This document shows positions 39,624 through 50,016 of a stretch of 64,000 bases of DNA, piece by piece; positions within the stretch are counted from its first letter, which is position 1, and every line of letters starts with the position of its first letter. Source of the stretch: Nitrospira sp. (lineage in GTDB: Bacteria > Nitrospirota > Nitrospiria > Nitrospirales > Nitrospiraceae); contig JARFXP010000001.1 of NCBI GenBank assembly GCA_029194675.1, positions 1,761,352 to 1,825,351 on the forward strand, read 5' to 3'. The position numbers and the translations under genes are program-made. The notes under the pieces were generated by a model. It was not told the DNA's origin, searched no databases, and saw only the letters and a list, made by a program, of their open reading frames with translations.

Positions 39624-40898
39624 ATGGATAAAATGGTCGGCGATGCAATCGGTTCATGGGATGCCCTGAGGGCTACAGATCCCGAGGTTTACGCCGCGAT
39701 TGAGGCGGAAGAAATTCGTCAGCGCGAGAAGCTACTCTTGATCGCCTCGGAAAATTTTGCCAGCCCGGCGGTATTGGCCGCACAAGGCTCCTTGCTCACC
39801 AATAAGTATGCGGAAGGTTATCCAGGCAGGCGGTACTACGGTGGATGTCAGCATGCCGACGCCGTCGAAGATTTGGCGATTCAGCGGTGCAAAGAAATCT
39901 TCGGCGCCGAACACGTGAATGTGCAGCCGCATTCGGGTTCACAAGCCAACATGGCGGCCTATCTGTCGGTTCTGAAGGCAGGCGACACCATTCTTGGAAT
40001 GGATCTCGCCCAGGGCGGTCACCTTACGCATGGGAGCAAAGTCAATTTCTCCGGTCTTCTCTTCCGTGTCTTCTCCTATGGTGTCGATCGCCGGACCGAA
40101 ACCATCGACTACGACGCCGTCCAGAAGGTCGCAGAGGAATGTCGTCCGCGGATGGTCGTGGTCGGAGCCAGTGCCTATGCCCGCGTGCTGGATTTTTCTC
40201 GTTTCCAGCAGATCGCCAAATCAGTCGGAGCCTATCTGTTGGTCGATATCGCGCATATTGCCGGCCTTATCGCTGCGGGGCTTCATCCGAATCCTGTTCC
40301 CTATGCCGACTTTGTCACGACGACCACTCATAAGACGCTCCGCGGTCCGCGTGGGGGCGTCACGATGTGTAAAGCCGAGTATGCGAAGGCCGTCGACAAA
40401 CTGGTATTTCCTGGGCTACAGGGCGGACCTTTGATGCATGTGATCGCGGCCAAGGCGGTCGCCTTCAAAGAGGCTCTGTCTCCGGGATTCAAGCGTTATC
40501 AGCAGCAGGTCTTGACCAATGCGAAGGCCTTGGCACAAGGGTTCGTCGATCGCGGCTATAGGATCGTCTCAGGGGGAACCGATACGCACCTGATGCTCCT
40601 GAACCTCACGAACAAGGGGATCACCGGGAAGGAGGCGGATGCCGCGCTGGACACCGCCGGCATTATCGTCAATAAGAACGCCGTGCCGTACGATGAAAAG
40701 CCGCCGGCGGTGGCCAGCGGGATCCGCCTGGGGTCGCCCATCGTTTCCACGCGCGGGATGAAAGAACCGGAAATGGAGCGGATCGTCGAATTAGTCGATC
40801 GTGTCCTCCAGCACCGACAAGAGCCGGCGGTGTTGGAAGAAGTTCGCAGACAAGCCAAAGCGTTGTGCGCTGGGTTTCCCATCATTCATTCCTACTGA
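39624..40898 (+). CDS. glyA: serine hydroxymethyltransferase
   Basis: PLP enzyme that interconverts serine and glycine with tetrahydrofolate, the main source of one-carbon units. It is 424 residues. Landmarks are [43 protein letters not shown], and the PLP lysine in [15 protein letters not shown]. An AGGA site 8 bases upstream favours the ATG at 39624 over the in-frame GTG at 39618. It forms a short operon with rplI. A dispersed repeat begins exactly at its stop codon. Confidence 0.97.
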   Translation: MDKMVGDAIGSWDALRATDPEVYAAIEAEEIRQREKLLLIASENFASPAVLAAQGSLLTNKYAEGYPGRRYYGGCQHADAVEDLAIQRCKEIFGAEHVNVQPHSGSQANMAAYLSVLKAGDTILGMDLAQGGHLTHGSKVNFSGLLFRVFSYGVDRRTETIDYDAVQKVAEECRPRMVVVGASAYARVLDFSRFQQIAKSVGAYLLVDIAHIAGLIAAGLHPNPVPYADFVTTTTHKTLRGPRGGVTMCKAEYAKAVDKLVFPGLQGGPLMHVIAAKAVAFKEALSPGFKRYQQQVLTNAKALAQGFVDRGYRIVSGGTDTHLMLLNLTNKGITGKEADAALDTAGIIVNKNAVPYDEKPPAVASGIRLGSPIVSTRGMKEPEMERIVELVDRVLQHRQEPAVLEEVRRQAKALCAGFPIIHSY

Positions 40899-41079
40899 CA
40901 GGATGTTGAAAAAGTCCGCCAGCTTCGTTCTCGCGTCGCTCAGAGGCTCACCATACGGACCTGAGTATGCCTCGCCTCTTCGCTCGCTGTGGCCTTGCCT
41001 GTGGAACGGCGCGTCTTGGGACGGCGGGGTGAGGCGGATGGGAACGATGGCCTTTTTGGTCATCCGGCCGATACGCCCA
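40899..41079 (+). repeat. dispersed repeat, diverged copy (about 180 bp)
   Basis: Begins CAGGATGTTGAAAAAGTCCG directly after the glyA stop, continues CGCCTCTTCGCTCGCTGTGGCC, and ends with GGCCTTTTTGGTCATCCGGC. It matches the 122-bp copy at 52008-52129, except that about 47 bp of extra sequence sits near the right end. Its position suggests it may double as the glyA 3' end. Confidence 0.65.
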
Positions 41080-41103
41080 TAGTAGAGAGCAGGGTCGACG
41101 GCG

Positions 41104-41568
41104 GTGAAATGTCCCTTCTGCGATGAAGTTGAGGACAAGGTAGTCGATTCTCGTATGGCCAAGGAAGGCGAGGTCATTCGTCGCCGCCGGGAGTGCCTTG
41201 GTTGCAAACGCCGCTATACCACCTACGAGCGGGTCGAAGAAATTCTTCCCGTTGTCGTAAAGAAGGACGGTCGCCGCGAGTCGTTCGACCGCAATAAGAT
41301 TCTCGTCGGCCTGAAAAAAGCCTGTGAAAAGCGGCCGATCAGTATCGGTACCATCGAAGCCGTCACCGACCGGATAGAAAAACGGATTCAGGAGATGGGC
41401 GAGACGGAAATTGAAAGCCGGGTCGTCGGTGAAGAAGTCATGAAGGAGTTGCATCAGCTGGACCAGGTCGCCTATGTCAGGTTTGCATCCGTGTACCGGG
41501 AATTTAAGGACATCGACCAGTTCATGGACGAGTTGAAGACGCTTACTCAGCAGCGTCGCGAACGTTAA
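41104..41568 (+). CDS. nrdR: transcriptional repressor NrdR
   Basis: Nucleotide-sensing zinc-ribbon/ATP-cone repressor of ribonucleotide reductase genes. The 154-residue product starts at GTG with [16 protein letters not shown] and has the zinc ligands CPFC and [12 protein letters not shown], followed by an ATP-cone ([26 protein letters not shown]). The NrdR order of domains is complete. It follows the glyA repeat by a short gap, and glyA-nrdR linkage is common in bacteria. Confidence 0.95.
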   Translation: MKCPFCDEVEDKVVDSRMAKEGEVIRRRRECLGCKRRYTTYERVEEILPVVVKKDGRRESFDRNKILVGLKKACEKRPISIGTIEAVTDRIEKRIQEMGETEIESRVVGEEVMKELHQLDQVAYVRFASVYREFKDIDQFMDELKTLTQQRRER

Positions 41569-41677
41569 GACGCAACTTCGGACCCCATCCTTTCTCTTTC
41601 CAGCTCTCGGGAATCCCGTCCGATTCGACATTCGTCCGTTGTTGACCCCGATGAGCTGTGTAGGAGGTGTGGAATCC

Positions 41678-42784
41678 ATGAATAAGACGGTTCCCCAGCA
41701 GCGTGCCAGGCGGAACACGCCGACGTCCGGAGCGACGAGCGTCGCAATTATCGGGGCCGGCCGCGGGGGCACCGCGCTCATGGAGATTTTTGCAATTGAT
41801 CCACTGGTGCAGATCGTCGGTGTTGCCGAACGTGATCCGGAAGCGCCGGGATTAGGATTGGCCAAACAGCTCAACATCCCGATTACGCGCAACTATCGAC
41901 AGCTGCTGACGATGGAACCTGTCGATCTGATCATCGATGTATCGGGTGATGGAGAAGTCCGGAAGTTTCTCCAAGATTTTCATCGTATGGGTGTCACCAT
42001 CATCGGCGGTGCCAGCGCGAAATTCATGTGGGAACTCATCGAAGCCCGCATTCGCGCGACCGGGGAGATTGAAAAGGCACTGAACAAGTACCAATCGCTC
42101 TATCGATTGTACGTCAAAGAAACCGGAGCTGCAGTGACGGAAGAACGAACCAGAATCGCTTGCGAGATCCACGACGGACTCGTGCAGAGCTTAGCGGGGG
42201 TGAACTTCAAGCTGGATCTTTGCCAGCAACTTCTTCGGAAGAACCCGCGAGCCAGTTTGGCGACCCTCAAGGAGAGTAAGGCCCAACTGAAGCTGGCCAT
42301 ACAGGAAGCCCGCCAAGTCATCTTCAATCTGCGCCCCTTGCACTACGACAAGATGGAATTGATTCCAGCCCTCACGAATTATTTCAAGTCGTATCAGACC
42401 CAGACCCACATCGCCACGAAGTTTTCGGTCACGGGGGATGAGCAGATTCTCTTTCCACGGACGAAGATCTTTCTTTTTCGAATCATTCAGGAAGCCTTGA
42501 GCAACGTCGAAAAACACGCCAAGGCCGACCGAGTCTCAATCAACCTGGACATCGAGATGGATCTGTTGCGCGTAACGATTTCCGACAATGGCATCGGGTT
42601 CGATCTGGAAACCGTTCTGCGTGACCCCGAAAAGTGGGATCATTTTGGCATCAAGGGGATCTTGGAACGAGCTCGCTTGGTGGGTGGCGAAGGGCGCGTC
42701 CAGTCCAAACCGGGGAAAGGCACGAAAATCATCGTCGAGGTGCCGCTGGGTCACAAGGAGGAGCCAGGGAATGGAAAAAATTAA
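41678..42784 (+). CDS. NarL-type histidine kinase with an N-terminal NAD(P)-binding Rossmann domain
   Basis: Cytoplasmic sensor kinase of 368 residues with no membrane span. Residues 20-120 are a dehydrogenase-like Rossmann fold (VAIIGAGRGGTALMEIFAID, then VGVAERDPEAPGLGLA and VDLIIDVSGDGEVR), as in GFO/IDH or homoserine dehydrogenase NAD domains. A helical linker follows, then a HisKA_3 dimerisation helix with His165 in ACEIHDGLVQSLAG. The HATPase domain has EALSNVEKHAKA and DNGIGFDLE. AGGAGG lies 10 bases before the ATG at 41678. It overlaps the response regulator gene by 14 bp. Sensing of NAD(P)H or a related ligand is inference. Confidence 0.85.
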   Translation: MNKTVPQQRARRNTPTSGATSVAIIGAGRGGTALMEIFAIDPLVQIVGVAERDPEAPGLGLAKQLNIPITRNYRQLLTMEPVDLIIDVSGDGEVRKFLQDFHRMGVTIIGGASAKFMWELIEARIRATGEIEKALNKYQSLYRLYVKETGAAVTEERTRIACEIHDGLVQSLAGVNFKLDLCQQLLRKNPRASLATLKESKAQLKLAIQEARQVIFNLRPLHYDKMELIPALTNYFKSYQTQTHIATKFSVTGDEQILFPRTKIFLFRIIQEALSNVEKHAKADRVSINLDIEMDLLRVTISDNGIGFDLETVLRDPEKWDHFGIKGILERARLVGGEGRVQSKPGKGTKIIVEVPLGHKEEPGNGKN

Positions 42785-43442
42785 GGTTCTGATCGCCGAC
42801 GATCATCGGGTGGTTCGGGAAGGCTTGGCCGCCATTCTCAAGACCAAGGAAGACATTCAGGTCATCGGCGAAGCGCAAGACGGGATGGAAGCGGTGGAAA
42901 AAGCGCGTACGCTGCTCCCCGATGTGATTCTCATGGATGTCAGCATGCCGCGGATGGGCGGCGTCGAGGCGACGAGACAAATCAAGCGCGAGTTTCCACA
43001 CATCGGCATCGTCGCGTTGACCATGTACGAAGAACAACAGTACATCTTCGATCTGGTCCGCGCGGGAGCGACCGGATATCTTTTGAAAGACTCTGAATCG
43101 TCCCAGATCGTTGCGGCCATTCGTGCCATCTATCGAGGCGAATCGCTGATCCATCCGTCCGTGGCCAGTAAAATCTTGGCGGAATTCTCATTGATGGCCC
43201 AAAAGAAAGGCAAGAAGTCGGCCTGGGCCGAGCATGATTTGACGGATCGAGAGATTACGGTGCTACGATTGGTCGCCGACGGAAAAACCAACAAAGAGAT
43301 CGCCAACAACCTTGATTTGAGCGAAAAGACGGTGAAGAATCACGTCCGGAATATCTTCCACAAGCTGCAAGTCTACGATCGCACGCAAGCCGCCATCCTC
43401 GCCATCCGGAAGGGCTTGATCGAGCTGGATCCAAAACGGTAG
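42771..43442 (+). CDS. NarL/FixJ-family response regulator
   Basis: Partner of the upstream kinase, 223 residues. The receiver domain begins KIKVLIADDHRVVREGL, with phosphoacceptor Asp56 in VILMDVSMPRMGG and the conserved Lys in YLLKDSES. The C-terminal LuxR-type helix-turn-helix is LTDREITVLRLVADGKTNKE then IANNLDLSEKTVKNHV. Overlap with the kinase end suggests translational coupling. Target genes are not identifiable from this window. Confidence 0.95.
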   Translation: MEKIKVLIADDHRVVREGLAAILKTKEDIQVIGEAQDGMEAVEKARTLLPDVILMDVSMPRMGGVEATRQIKREFPHIGIVALTMYEEQQYIFDLVRAGATGYLLKDSESSQIVAAIRAIYRGESLIHPSVASKILAEFSLMAQKKGKKSAWAEHDLTDREITVLRLVADGKTNKEIANNLDLSEKTVKNHVRNIFHKLQVYDRTQAAILAIRKGLIELDPKR

Positions 43443-43481
43443 GAATTTCTGTCCGGCAAGGGGATTCGCATTCGAAGAGGT

Positions 43482-44498
43482 TCACGATAACGGTCGGCTC
43501 ACGGTAACAGTATACTGCTTTATGCTTATTTGATCCTGCGCCGTCACGATAATGTTCACTGGTAGGCTTGCCCCAGGGCCCAATTGGATGGACGTTTGAC
43601 CTGTCGGCGTCCCCGCCCCGACGATCACCGAACCCAGCGCCATCACGGCATTCGGATCGGACTTGGTCGCAGAAATAGTCACGGATCCGTTGGCAGCTGC
43701 CACACCCACCGTATAGTTTTCCGTATCAGGGGAAAACGCCGGAACCAAGGTGCCGGCGGACACGGTCAAGGCCGATAGTTTGTTGTTACTTGACGGCGCA
43801 GCTCGGTTCACAATGATACGGTATGTATCGGAGTTGCCGTTCGGTGCAATGACGATGATCGACACAGGTGTGGCTGACCCCTGCGCACCCAGCTGAATGG
43901 TCGCCTGCCCTGTTGCTTGTCCCGGCCCGGGATTGGGGATGGAGCCGGACAAGACGGCACTTGGATCGTCCTTGGTCGCGGAGACCGTCACGCTCGCGAC
44001 ATCCATCGCCACGTCCACCGTGTAGTTCATGGTGCTTGGAGTAAAGGCGGGAGCCAAGGTGCCGGGTGTCACAGTCAGTGCCGATAAGGCGGTGTTCCCT
44101 GATAAGGCTGCTCTGTGGACCGTGATGGTATAGGTACTCTGACTTCCGTTCGTCGACGTCACTATGATCGTGATATCTTTGCTCGATCCTGGCGCTCCGA
44201 GTGTAACCGTAAGACTTTGAGTCGCTGTTCCAGCGATCGTGACCGTCGCCGTGCTGTCTTGAGGGGTGGCCGTCACCGTAACAGCGCCGACTGCCGGTGA
44301 CACATTGGCTCCATACGTGACGGTGTTGCTCGAAAAAGGCGGCTGAAGCGCCCCAGGACTGATCGTCAAGTTGGCGAGAGGCACATCTGGCCCTTGCGAG
44401 ACCGACGCGGAATCACCGCAACCAGAGGAAAGCAAACCCATGATGGCAAGAATGATAAGGGCGAAATATTGTCCGGTGATGGTGAACATGCGCGTCAT
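43482..44498 (-). CDS. Cadherin-like beta-sandwich repeat lipoprotein, 3 repeats (paralogue 1)
   Basis: Surface lipoprotein built from repeats of about 95 residues that fit the Cadherin-like beta-sandwich pattern: LSALTVSxGTLxPAF, then YTVxV, SVTVSATKxDPxA, a GQxxIxLGxxG hairpin and a YTVTVxR end. The signal peptide ends LLSSGC, a good lipobox. Three repeats follow. The ATG at 44498 (MTRMFTITGQYFALI) aligns with the starts of the four sister genes; a GTG at 44513 is possible. It is convergent with the response regulator. Function is unknown; adhesion or an envelope scaffold is a guess from fold. Confidence 0.85.
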   Translation of the reverse strand: MTRMFTITGQYFALIILAIMGLLSSGCGDSASVSQGPDVPLANLTISPGALQPPFSSNTVTYGANVSPAVGAVTVTATPQDSTATVTIAGTATQSLTVTLGAPGSSKDITIIVTSTNGSQSTYTITVHRAALSGNTALSALTVTPGTLAPAFTPSTMNYTVDVAMDVASVTVSATKDDPSAVLSGSIPNPGPGQATGQATIQLGAQGSATPVSIIVIAPNGNSDTYRIIVNRAAPSSNNKLSALTVSAGTLVPAFSPDTENYTVGVAAANGSVTISATKSDPNAVMALGSVIVGAGTPTGQTSIQLGPGASLPVNIIVTAQDQISIKQYTVTVSRPLS

Positions 44499-44826
44499 AG
44501 TAATACCGGTCACTTCTTTTGGTGCATGGAACGATAGATTGCTGCGGTGAACCCAAACGGTAGATGTCGAGGCTACGAGAGGGTCCCAAACTCTGCAAGC
44601 ACTGAGCAGGATTTTCGAATATAGCCAATCCTACTGATGAGGTCAAGACTTCTAATCGATTTCTAATCGAGAGGTAGTGACCCGATGTGTGTACGATCCG
44701 AGTGGTTCGATGCCGGGCTTTTCAGTACCAAGCTTGTATTTCGCGGTTCGGCCTGGCGACAGAAGGGCTTCGCCATAGTGGAACAGTCGGTATGGATATG
44801 GTCGAATAGAGTCCGCTGGCGTTGGT
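44499..44826. other. 328-bp gap between paralogues 1 and 2
   Basis: No gene is visible. The sequence is not obviously related to the other gaps in the array, so the genes were not copied together with long flanks. Confidence 0.4.
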
Positions 44827-47061
44827 TTACGGTGCGCGATTCACCGTGATGGTGTAGGCCTTGCTGTTTCCATTCGGGGCAGTCACGGTGATCGTCACAG
44901 GAGTGGTTGTCCCCGCCCCACCGAGCGGAATGTTCGCTTGACCGGTCGCTTGCCCCGCCCCTGGATCAGTGATCGCTCCAGACAGGACAGCATTCGGATC
45001 GGACTTCGTAGCAGTGACGGTCACTTCTGTGACATCGGTCGCCACGTCCACCGTGTAGCTCGTCGTGCTTGATGCAAAGGTGGGAACCAAGGAGCCTGGT
45101 GTCACCGTCACGCCCGACAGATTGTTGTCGCTTGCCGGCGCCGCGCGATTCACCGTGACGGTGTAGGTCTTGGAGATTCCATTGGGGGCAATCACAACAA
45201 TCTGAATTGAGGTCGGTCCAGGAGCTCCCAGGCCGATGTCACGTGCCTGGCCTGAGCTGGTTCCCTGTCCATTGATCGTCATGCTCGCATTTGTATCCGA
45301 AAGTGTGGCGGTTACTGTGACGCTGGTGACGTCACTCGCTACTCCTACCGTATAGGCCTGCGCCGAAGCAGCAAAGGCAGGTGATAAGGCGCCTGGTGTC
45401 ACTGTCAAGGCCGACAAATTGTTGTCACCGGAGAGCGCCGCTCGGTTTACGGTAACAGTGTAGGTCTTGGAGTTGCCATTTGGAGGCGTCACGATGATTT
45501 CTATTGCCGTACTTGATCCGTCAGCTCCCAGCGAAATGGTGCGTGCCTGACCTGAACTTGTTCCCTGTCCATTGATCATCATGCTTGCATTTGTATCCGA
45601 AAGTGTCGCGGTTACTGTGACGCTGGTCACGTCGCTCGCCACTCCTACCGTGTAAGACAAGGTGTTCGATGAAAAAGCAGGTGACAAGGCGCCGGGTGTC
45701 ACGGTTAACGCCGACAGATTGTTGTTCCCGCTGAGTGCGGCACGAGTGACGTTGATAGAGTAGGTTTTCGGGGTGCCGTTCTGCGCGGTCACCACGATAT
45801 TGATAACGGTGTTCGAGCCAGGTCCGCCCAATGAAATGGTTCGAGCTTGTTCGGAGTTGGTGGGAGTTCCATTCACGGTCATGCTTGCCGTGGCATCCTG
45901 CAGCGTCGGTGTCACAGTAATCCTGGACACGCTGCTCGCCACATCTACTGTGTAGGCTTCTATGCCAGCGCTAAAGAAGGGGGCTAACGTGCCTGGTGAA
46001 ATGGTCAACGCCGACAGAAAATTGTTCCCGTTAAGTGCGACACGAATGACGTTGATGGAGTAGGTTTTCGTGGTGCCGTTCTGCGCGGCTACCACTATAG
46101 CAATAAAGGTGGTTGAACCAGGGGTGGGCAACGGAGTGCTTCGGGTCTCCCCGGAATTGATGTTGGTGGGTGGTCCGTTGTTGACGCTTATGCTCATCCT
46201 CGCGGTGAGATCTTGCAACGTTGGCGTTACCGTCATGCTGGTCGGGTTGCCCGGTAAAATGCTCGGCAAATTCACTGTATAGCCTTCTATGCCGGGGCTG
46301 AAATCCGGGACCAACGTGCCTGGTGAAATCGCCAGGCTCTGCAAGAAGTTATTGCCTGATCCTCCGCGATTTACTGTTACGCGGTAGGTTTTCTGATTGC
46401 CGTTCTGAGCGGTCACCGCTATATCGATAAGGGTGCTTGAACCCGTTCCCCCCAACGGTATGGTTCGTGTCTCCCCGGAGTTGATGTTGGTGGGTGGTCC
46501 GTTGTTGACACTTATGCTCATCGTCGCAGCGAGATTCTGGAGTGTGAGGGTTATATCGACACTTCCGATATTGTTAGCGACATCGACGCTGTAGTTCAGT
46601 CTGTTCGCGTTGAATGCGGGAGCCAGGGTGCCGGGCGACACGGCCAAGCTCGCCAACGAATTGTTCCCGGATAAACTCGCTCTCTTGAGAAGCACGATAT
46701 AGGTACGGGAATTGTTGCTTGATTCCGACACGACGATACTTACGGAAGTGGTCGACCCTTCCGGACCAAGGGCAATGGTGCTGCTCGTCGTGGCCTGGCC
46801 ATTGATCGTGACGGTATCACCCGCCACGGCAGGTTGCGCCGTGATCCTCACACTTGTGACCTCGCGGGTGAGATCGACGGTGTATTGAGTTGTTCCGCCG
46901 GTAAAGGCCGGTTGGAGTGTTCCGGGGGTGACCGTCAGGCTGGCGAGTTCGGCCACTGGGTTCACGGTTGCCGAGTCCATACAGCCTGAGGCGCTGAAGC
47001 TGATCGCGATGATAAGAGCAGCGGTTAAGCGTTGTCCTGCAAAGGTCAGAGTACCCCTCAT
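44827..47061 (-). CDS. Cadherin-like beta-sandwich repeat lipoprotein, 7 repeats (paralogue 2)
   Basis: A 744-residue sister of the neighbouring genes. The N-terminus MRGTLTFAGQRLTAALIIAI ends in a SASGC lipobox. The first repeat has the GDTVTINGQATTSS form shared by all but the shortest paralogues. The later repeats carry NNxLSALTxTPGxLSPAF. Repeats 5 and 6 are nearly identical (DTNASMTINGQGTSSGQAR), which points to recent internal duplication. No enzyme motif is present. It shares a minus-strand orientation with all sister genes, yet each has its own leader gap. Confidence 0.88.
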   Translation of the reverse strand: MRGTLTFAGQRLTAALIIAISFSASGCMDSATVNPVAELASLTVTPGTLQPAFTGGTTQYTVDLTREVTSVRITAQPAVAGDTVTINGQATTSSTIALGPEGSTTSVSIVVSESSNNSRTYIVLLKRASLSGNNSLASLAVSPGTLAPAFNANRLNYSVDVANNIGSVDITLTLQNLAATMSISVNNGPPTNINSGETRTIPLGGTGSSTLIDIAVTAQNGNQKTYRVTVNRGGSGNNFLQSLAISPGTLVPDFSPGIEGYTVNLPSILPGNPTSMTVTPTLQDLTARMSISVNNGPPTNINSGETRSTPLPTPGSTTFIAIVVAAQNGTTKTYSINVIRVALNGNNFLSALTISPGTLAPFFSAGIEAYTVDVASSVSRITVTPTLQDATASMTVNGTPTNSEQARTISLGGPGSNTVINIVVTAQNGTPKTYSINVTRAALSGNNNLSALTVTPGALSPAFSSNTLSYTVGVASDVTSVTVTATLSDTNASMMINGQGTSSGQARTISLGADGSSTAIEIIVTPPNGNSKTYTVTVNRAALSGDNNLSALTVTPGALSPAFAASAQAYTVGVASDVTSVTVTATLSDTNASMTINGQGTSSGQARDIGLGAPGPTSIQIVVIAPNGISKTYTVTVNRAAPASDNNLSGVTVTPGSLVPTFASSTTSYTVDVATDVTEVTVTATKSDPNAVLSGAITDPGAGQATGQANIPLGGAGTTTPVTITVTAPNGNSKAYTITVNRAP

Positions 47062-47329
47062 GGTCGTGTTGCTCCACTTTCTCGAAATGCGTGAAGTGAT
47101 GCGTCTCTCGATCCCTGAAAAGGTCAGATGACAGATTCGGATGGTATGAGAGGGTTTGAGATTGGTCCAGACCTACTTAGGTAAGGCAAAGTACGCTGAA
47201 CGTATCAGTGATTGTGCTGGTCGGGGCAAGAGGCAACAGACCGGATCACGAGCCATGAGGATGTGAATGGCACGAGGAGAATCGGGCGATCCCCCTGGCG
47301 GTATTGCTCACATCGGCATGGTCCCGGGC

Positions 47330-49573
47330 CTACTGGAATCCCGGGGCTACGTTGTCAATATGCACGCTCAAGGACGGGCTATGGAGAGACTCAAGGCCGG
47401 CTGCATTGGTCACCGTGCTGGTAACAGTAATATCGTATTCACCGCCAGGAAGCGGGTTCATCGGCGTGAGGGTGTTGGCTCCCTGATCGAACCCTTCTTT
47501 GACTTTAACCCCATCTATGTAAAGGCTCGGAGTTTCTCCCGCTGCAGGCGGGGCCACTGTGAAGCTCGGCGTCAAGTCGTTGGTGATATTGTCGGCATCC
47601 TGGCCGGGGAGGAACCCGGAGTCACTCTCCGGCGTCAGATCCGGTGCGCTTGCCGGCGCCGGTGGTGCCGTTGGCGCCGCTCGGTTGACGTTGATGCTGT
47701 ATGTCTTGGAACTACCATTCGGAGCAGTCACGGTAACTGACACGAGTGTGCTTGTCCCTGCTCCATTCAGCGGAATAGCGGCTTGGCCTGTTGCGACACC
47801 TGTCCCGGCGGTCACCGAACCGGACATCACGGCATTCGAGTCGACTTTGGTTGCAGAGACATTAATGCTGGTAACGGCGCTCCCGACGTTCACCGTATAT
47901 CCCGTGGTGTTTGCATTAAAGGCGGGGGCCAAGGTGCCTGGCGACACGGTCAACGCTGACAGATTATTGTTGCCCCCGAGCGCCTCGCGGTTGACGTCGA
48001 TTTGGTATGTCCTAGGGTTTCCATTCGGAGCGACCACTATAATGGCAATTTCCGTAGTTGAGCCGGGCGGCTCTAATGGAATTGGGCGTGACTGACCCGA
48101 GCCGGCTCCTTGACCATTAATCATCACGGTTGCCCCTGCATCCTCCAAGGTAGCGGTCACGGTGAGATTGTCGATGTTACTACCGATGCTCACCGAGTAG
48201 CCGGTCCGATTCGCCCTGAATGCGGGAGCCAGGATGCCTGGCGACACGGTCAAACTCCGCAGATTGTTATTCCCGCCAAGGGCCGCACGAATGACGTTGA
48301 CAGAGTATGTTTTCTGGCTGCCATTCGGGGCGGTCACAGCGATATTGACTAAGGTATTCGATCCTGCTCCATTCAACGTTATGGTTCGTGCTTGACCGGA
48401 GTTGGTGCCTTGCCCATTCACAGTCGTGGTCGCCGCGGTATCTTGCACACGAGGCGTGACCCTGACGCTGGTCACGGTACTTCCCACGTGAACGGTATAG
48501 TCCTCTGTCCCAGCGCTGAAGGCGGGCGTTAGGGTGCCGGGCGATACGGTCAACGCCGAGAGATTATTGTTCCCGCCAAGTGCGGCACGAATGACGTTGA
48601 CGGAGTAGATTCTCTGGGTGCCGTTCTGTGCGATTACAACAATGTTGATAATGGTATTCGAACCCGGTGCGCCCAATGGAATGGTTCGGGCCTGGCTGGA
48701 GTTGGTGGATTGCCCATTCACGGTCATGCTGGCGGTGGCATCTTGTAGTCTCGGCGTGACTACAACACTGGTCGCATTGCTTGCCACATTCACGGTGTAA
48801 CTAGTGATATTAGGCCTGAAGTTTAACGTTCCCGGTGATAGGGTCAAGCTCTGCAAGTTGTTATTACTGGACACTCCGCGACTCACCGTAACGAGGTATG
48901 TTTTTGGATTTCCGTTCTGGGCCGTAACCACGATCGTGACATTGGTGGTTTGACCTGCAGGACCGAGGGTGATTGTGCGAGGCTGCCCAGAGGGAGCCGC
49001 TTGCCCATTCACAGTCATCTTCGCAGCAGAATCCGACAGAGTAGGGGTGACACTGACGCTTTCGACGTTGTTGGCAACATCGACCGAATAGTTCAACGTG
49101 TTGCGATTGAATCCAGGGGGAGGCAGGGTCCCCGGCGACAGGGTCAAATTCTGTAACGAATTGTCGCCTGTTAAGCCTGCCCTGTTGATCACGACCGTAT
49201 AAGTTCTCGACTTGGCGGTCGATTCCGACACGATGACATTAATGACCGTGGTTTTTCCGGCTTCGTTTAAGGGAATGACGCTGTTCGTCGTGGCTTGTCC
49301 ATTGATCGTCACGCTGTCACCGGATACAGCCGGTAGAGCTGTCACAGTCACGCTCTGGATGTCGCTGGATAGACTAACGGTGTAGTTTGTCGTTGCAGGG
49401 CTAAAAGCCGGTTGGAGTGTTGCCGGGCCACTCGTGAGCCCGACCGTCAAGCCGGCAAGTTCCACCTCAGGGGTGACGGTCGCTACGTCCCCGCATCCAG
49501 AGGCCATCAAGCCGATCGCGACGAAAAAGGCGGTAGCGAGATGCTGTTTCACGACGTGGATGGTACGCATCAT
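47330..49573 (-). CDS. Cadherin-like beta-sandwich repeat lipoprotein, 6 repeats plus an Ig-like end (paralogue 3)
   Basis: A 747-residue protein with lipobox MASGC and six Cadherin-like repeats. Unlike its sisters it goes on with a Pro/Ala linker (RAAPTAPPAPASAPDLTPES) into an Ig-like module with the SDSGF...DNITNDLTPSFTV signature of large bacterial adhesins. The last residues HIDNVAPGFQ stop where such proteins normally begin another module, so the gene looks shortened at its 3' end. Confidence 0.85.
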   Translation of the reverse strand: MMRTIHVVKQHLATAFFVAIGLMASGCGDVATVTPEVELAGLTVGLTSGPATLQPAFSPATTNYTVSLSSDIQSVTVTALPAVSGDSVTINGQATTNSVIPLNEAGKTTVINVIVSESTAKSRTYTVVINRAGLTGDNSLQNLTLSPGTLPPPGFNRNTLNYSVDVANNVESVSVTPTLSDSAAKMTVNGQAAPSGQPRTITLGPAGQTTNVTIVVTAQNGNPKTYLVTVSRGVSSNNNLQSLTLSPGTLNFRPNITSYTVNVASNATSVVVTPRLQDATASMTVNGQSTNSSQARTIPLGAPGSNTIINIVVIAQNGTQRIYSVNVIRAALGGNNNLSALTVSPGTLTPAFSAGTEDYTVHVGSTVTSVRVTPRVQDTAATTTVNGQGTNSGQARTITLNGAGSNTLVNIAVTAPNGSQKTYSVNVIRAALGGNNNLRSLTVSPGILAPAFRANRTGYSVSIGSNIDNLTVTATLEDAGATVMINGQGAGSGQSRPIPLEPPGSTTEIAIIVVAPNGNPRTYQIDVNREALGGNNNLSALTVSPGTLAPAFNANTTGYTVNVGSAVTSINVSATKVDSNAVMSGSVTAGTGVATGQAAIPLNGAGTSTLVSVTVTAPNGSSKTYSINVNRAAPTAPPAPASAPDLTPESDSGFLPGQDADNITNDLTPSFTVAPPAAGETPSLYIDGVKVKEGFDQGANTLTPMNPLPGGEYDITVTSTVTNAAGLESLHSPSLSVHIDNVAPGFQ

Positions 49574-50016
49574 GGTGACTTGACCTCTTTCTTTAGAGGC
49601 GATAAGGATCGTGTTCTTAATTAATAGCTAACCTAAGTTAAGATAGCGGATATTACGGGAGGCCTAAAGATTGGTCCATACCTACTTAGGTATAAGGGCG
49701 AATGGCGAGCAGCCCTATTAGGCATAGAGCTTATTAGTGAGTATGCCTAGGGCCGATCTTCCTGGTGAGGTCGAGGCTCCTGTTCGAGAGGTAGGGAGCC
49801 GGCATGAGCAAGTTGAGCTGGTTCAAGACCGACGGTAGAGCTGAGAGGATAAAGTTATAACCGATCCTGCTGGTACTTCGTTGTCTTCTCCTCGAGAGAA
49901 GCTGATACGGAATCAGACTGGTCGCGCGACGCTTCGCAGATCTGTTCTTGTGGCGATGCCAAACGGGCGTCTTCTCTGATCTGTTGGACTCCTTAAATGC
50001 GATAGCGATATCGTTT
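49574..50016. other. 443-bp gap between paralogues 3 and 4
   Basis: No supported gene. A short minus-strand frame at 49734-50066 overlaps the 3' end of paralogue 4 and shows no domain. No promoter or terminator was clear enough to call. Confidence 0.4.
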
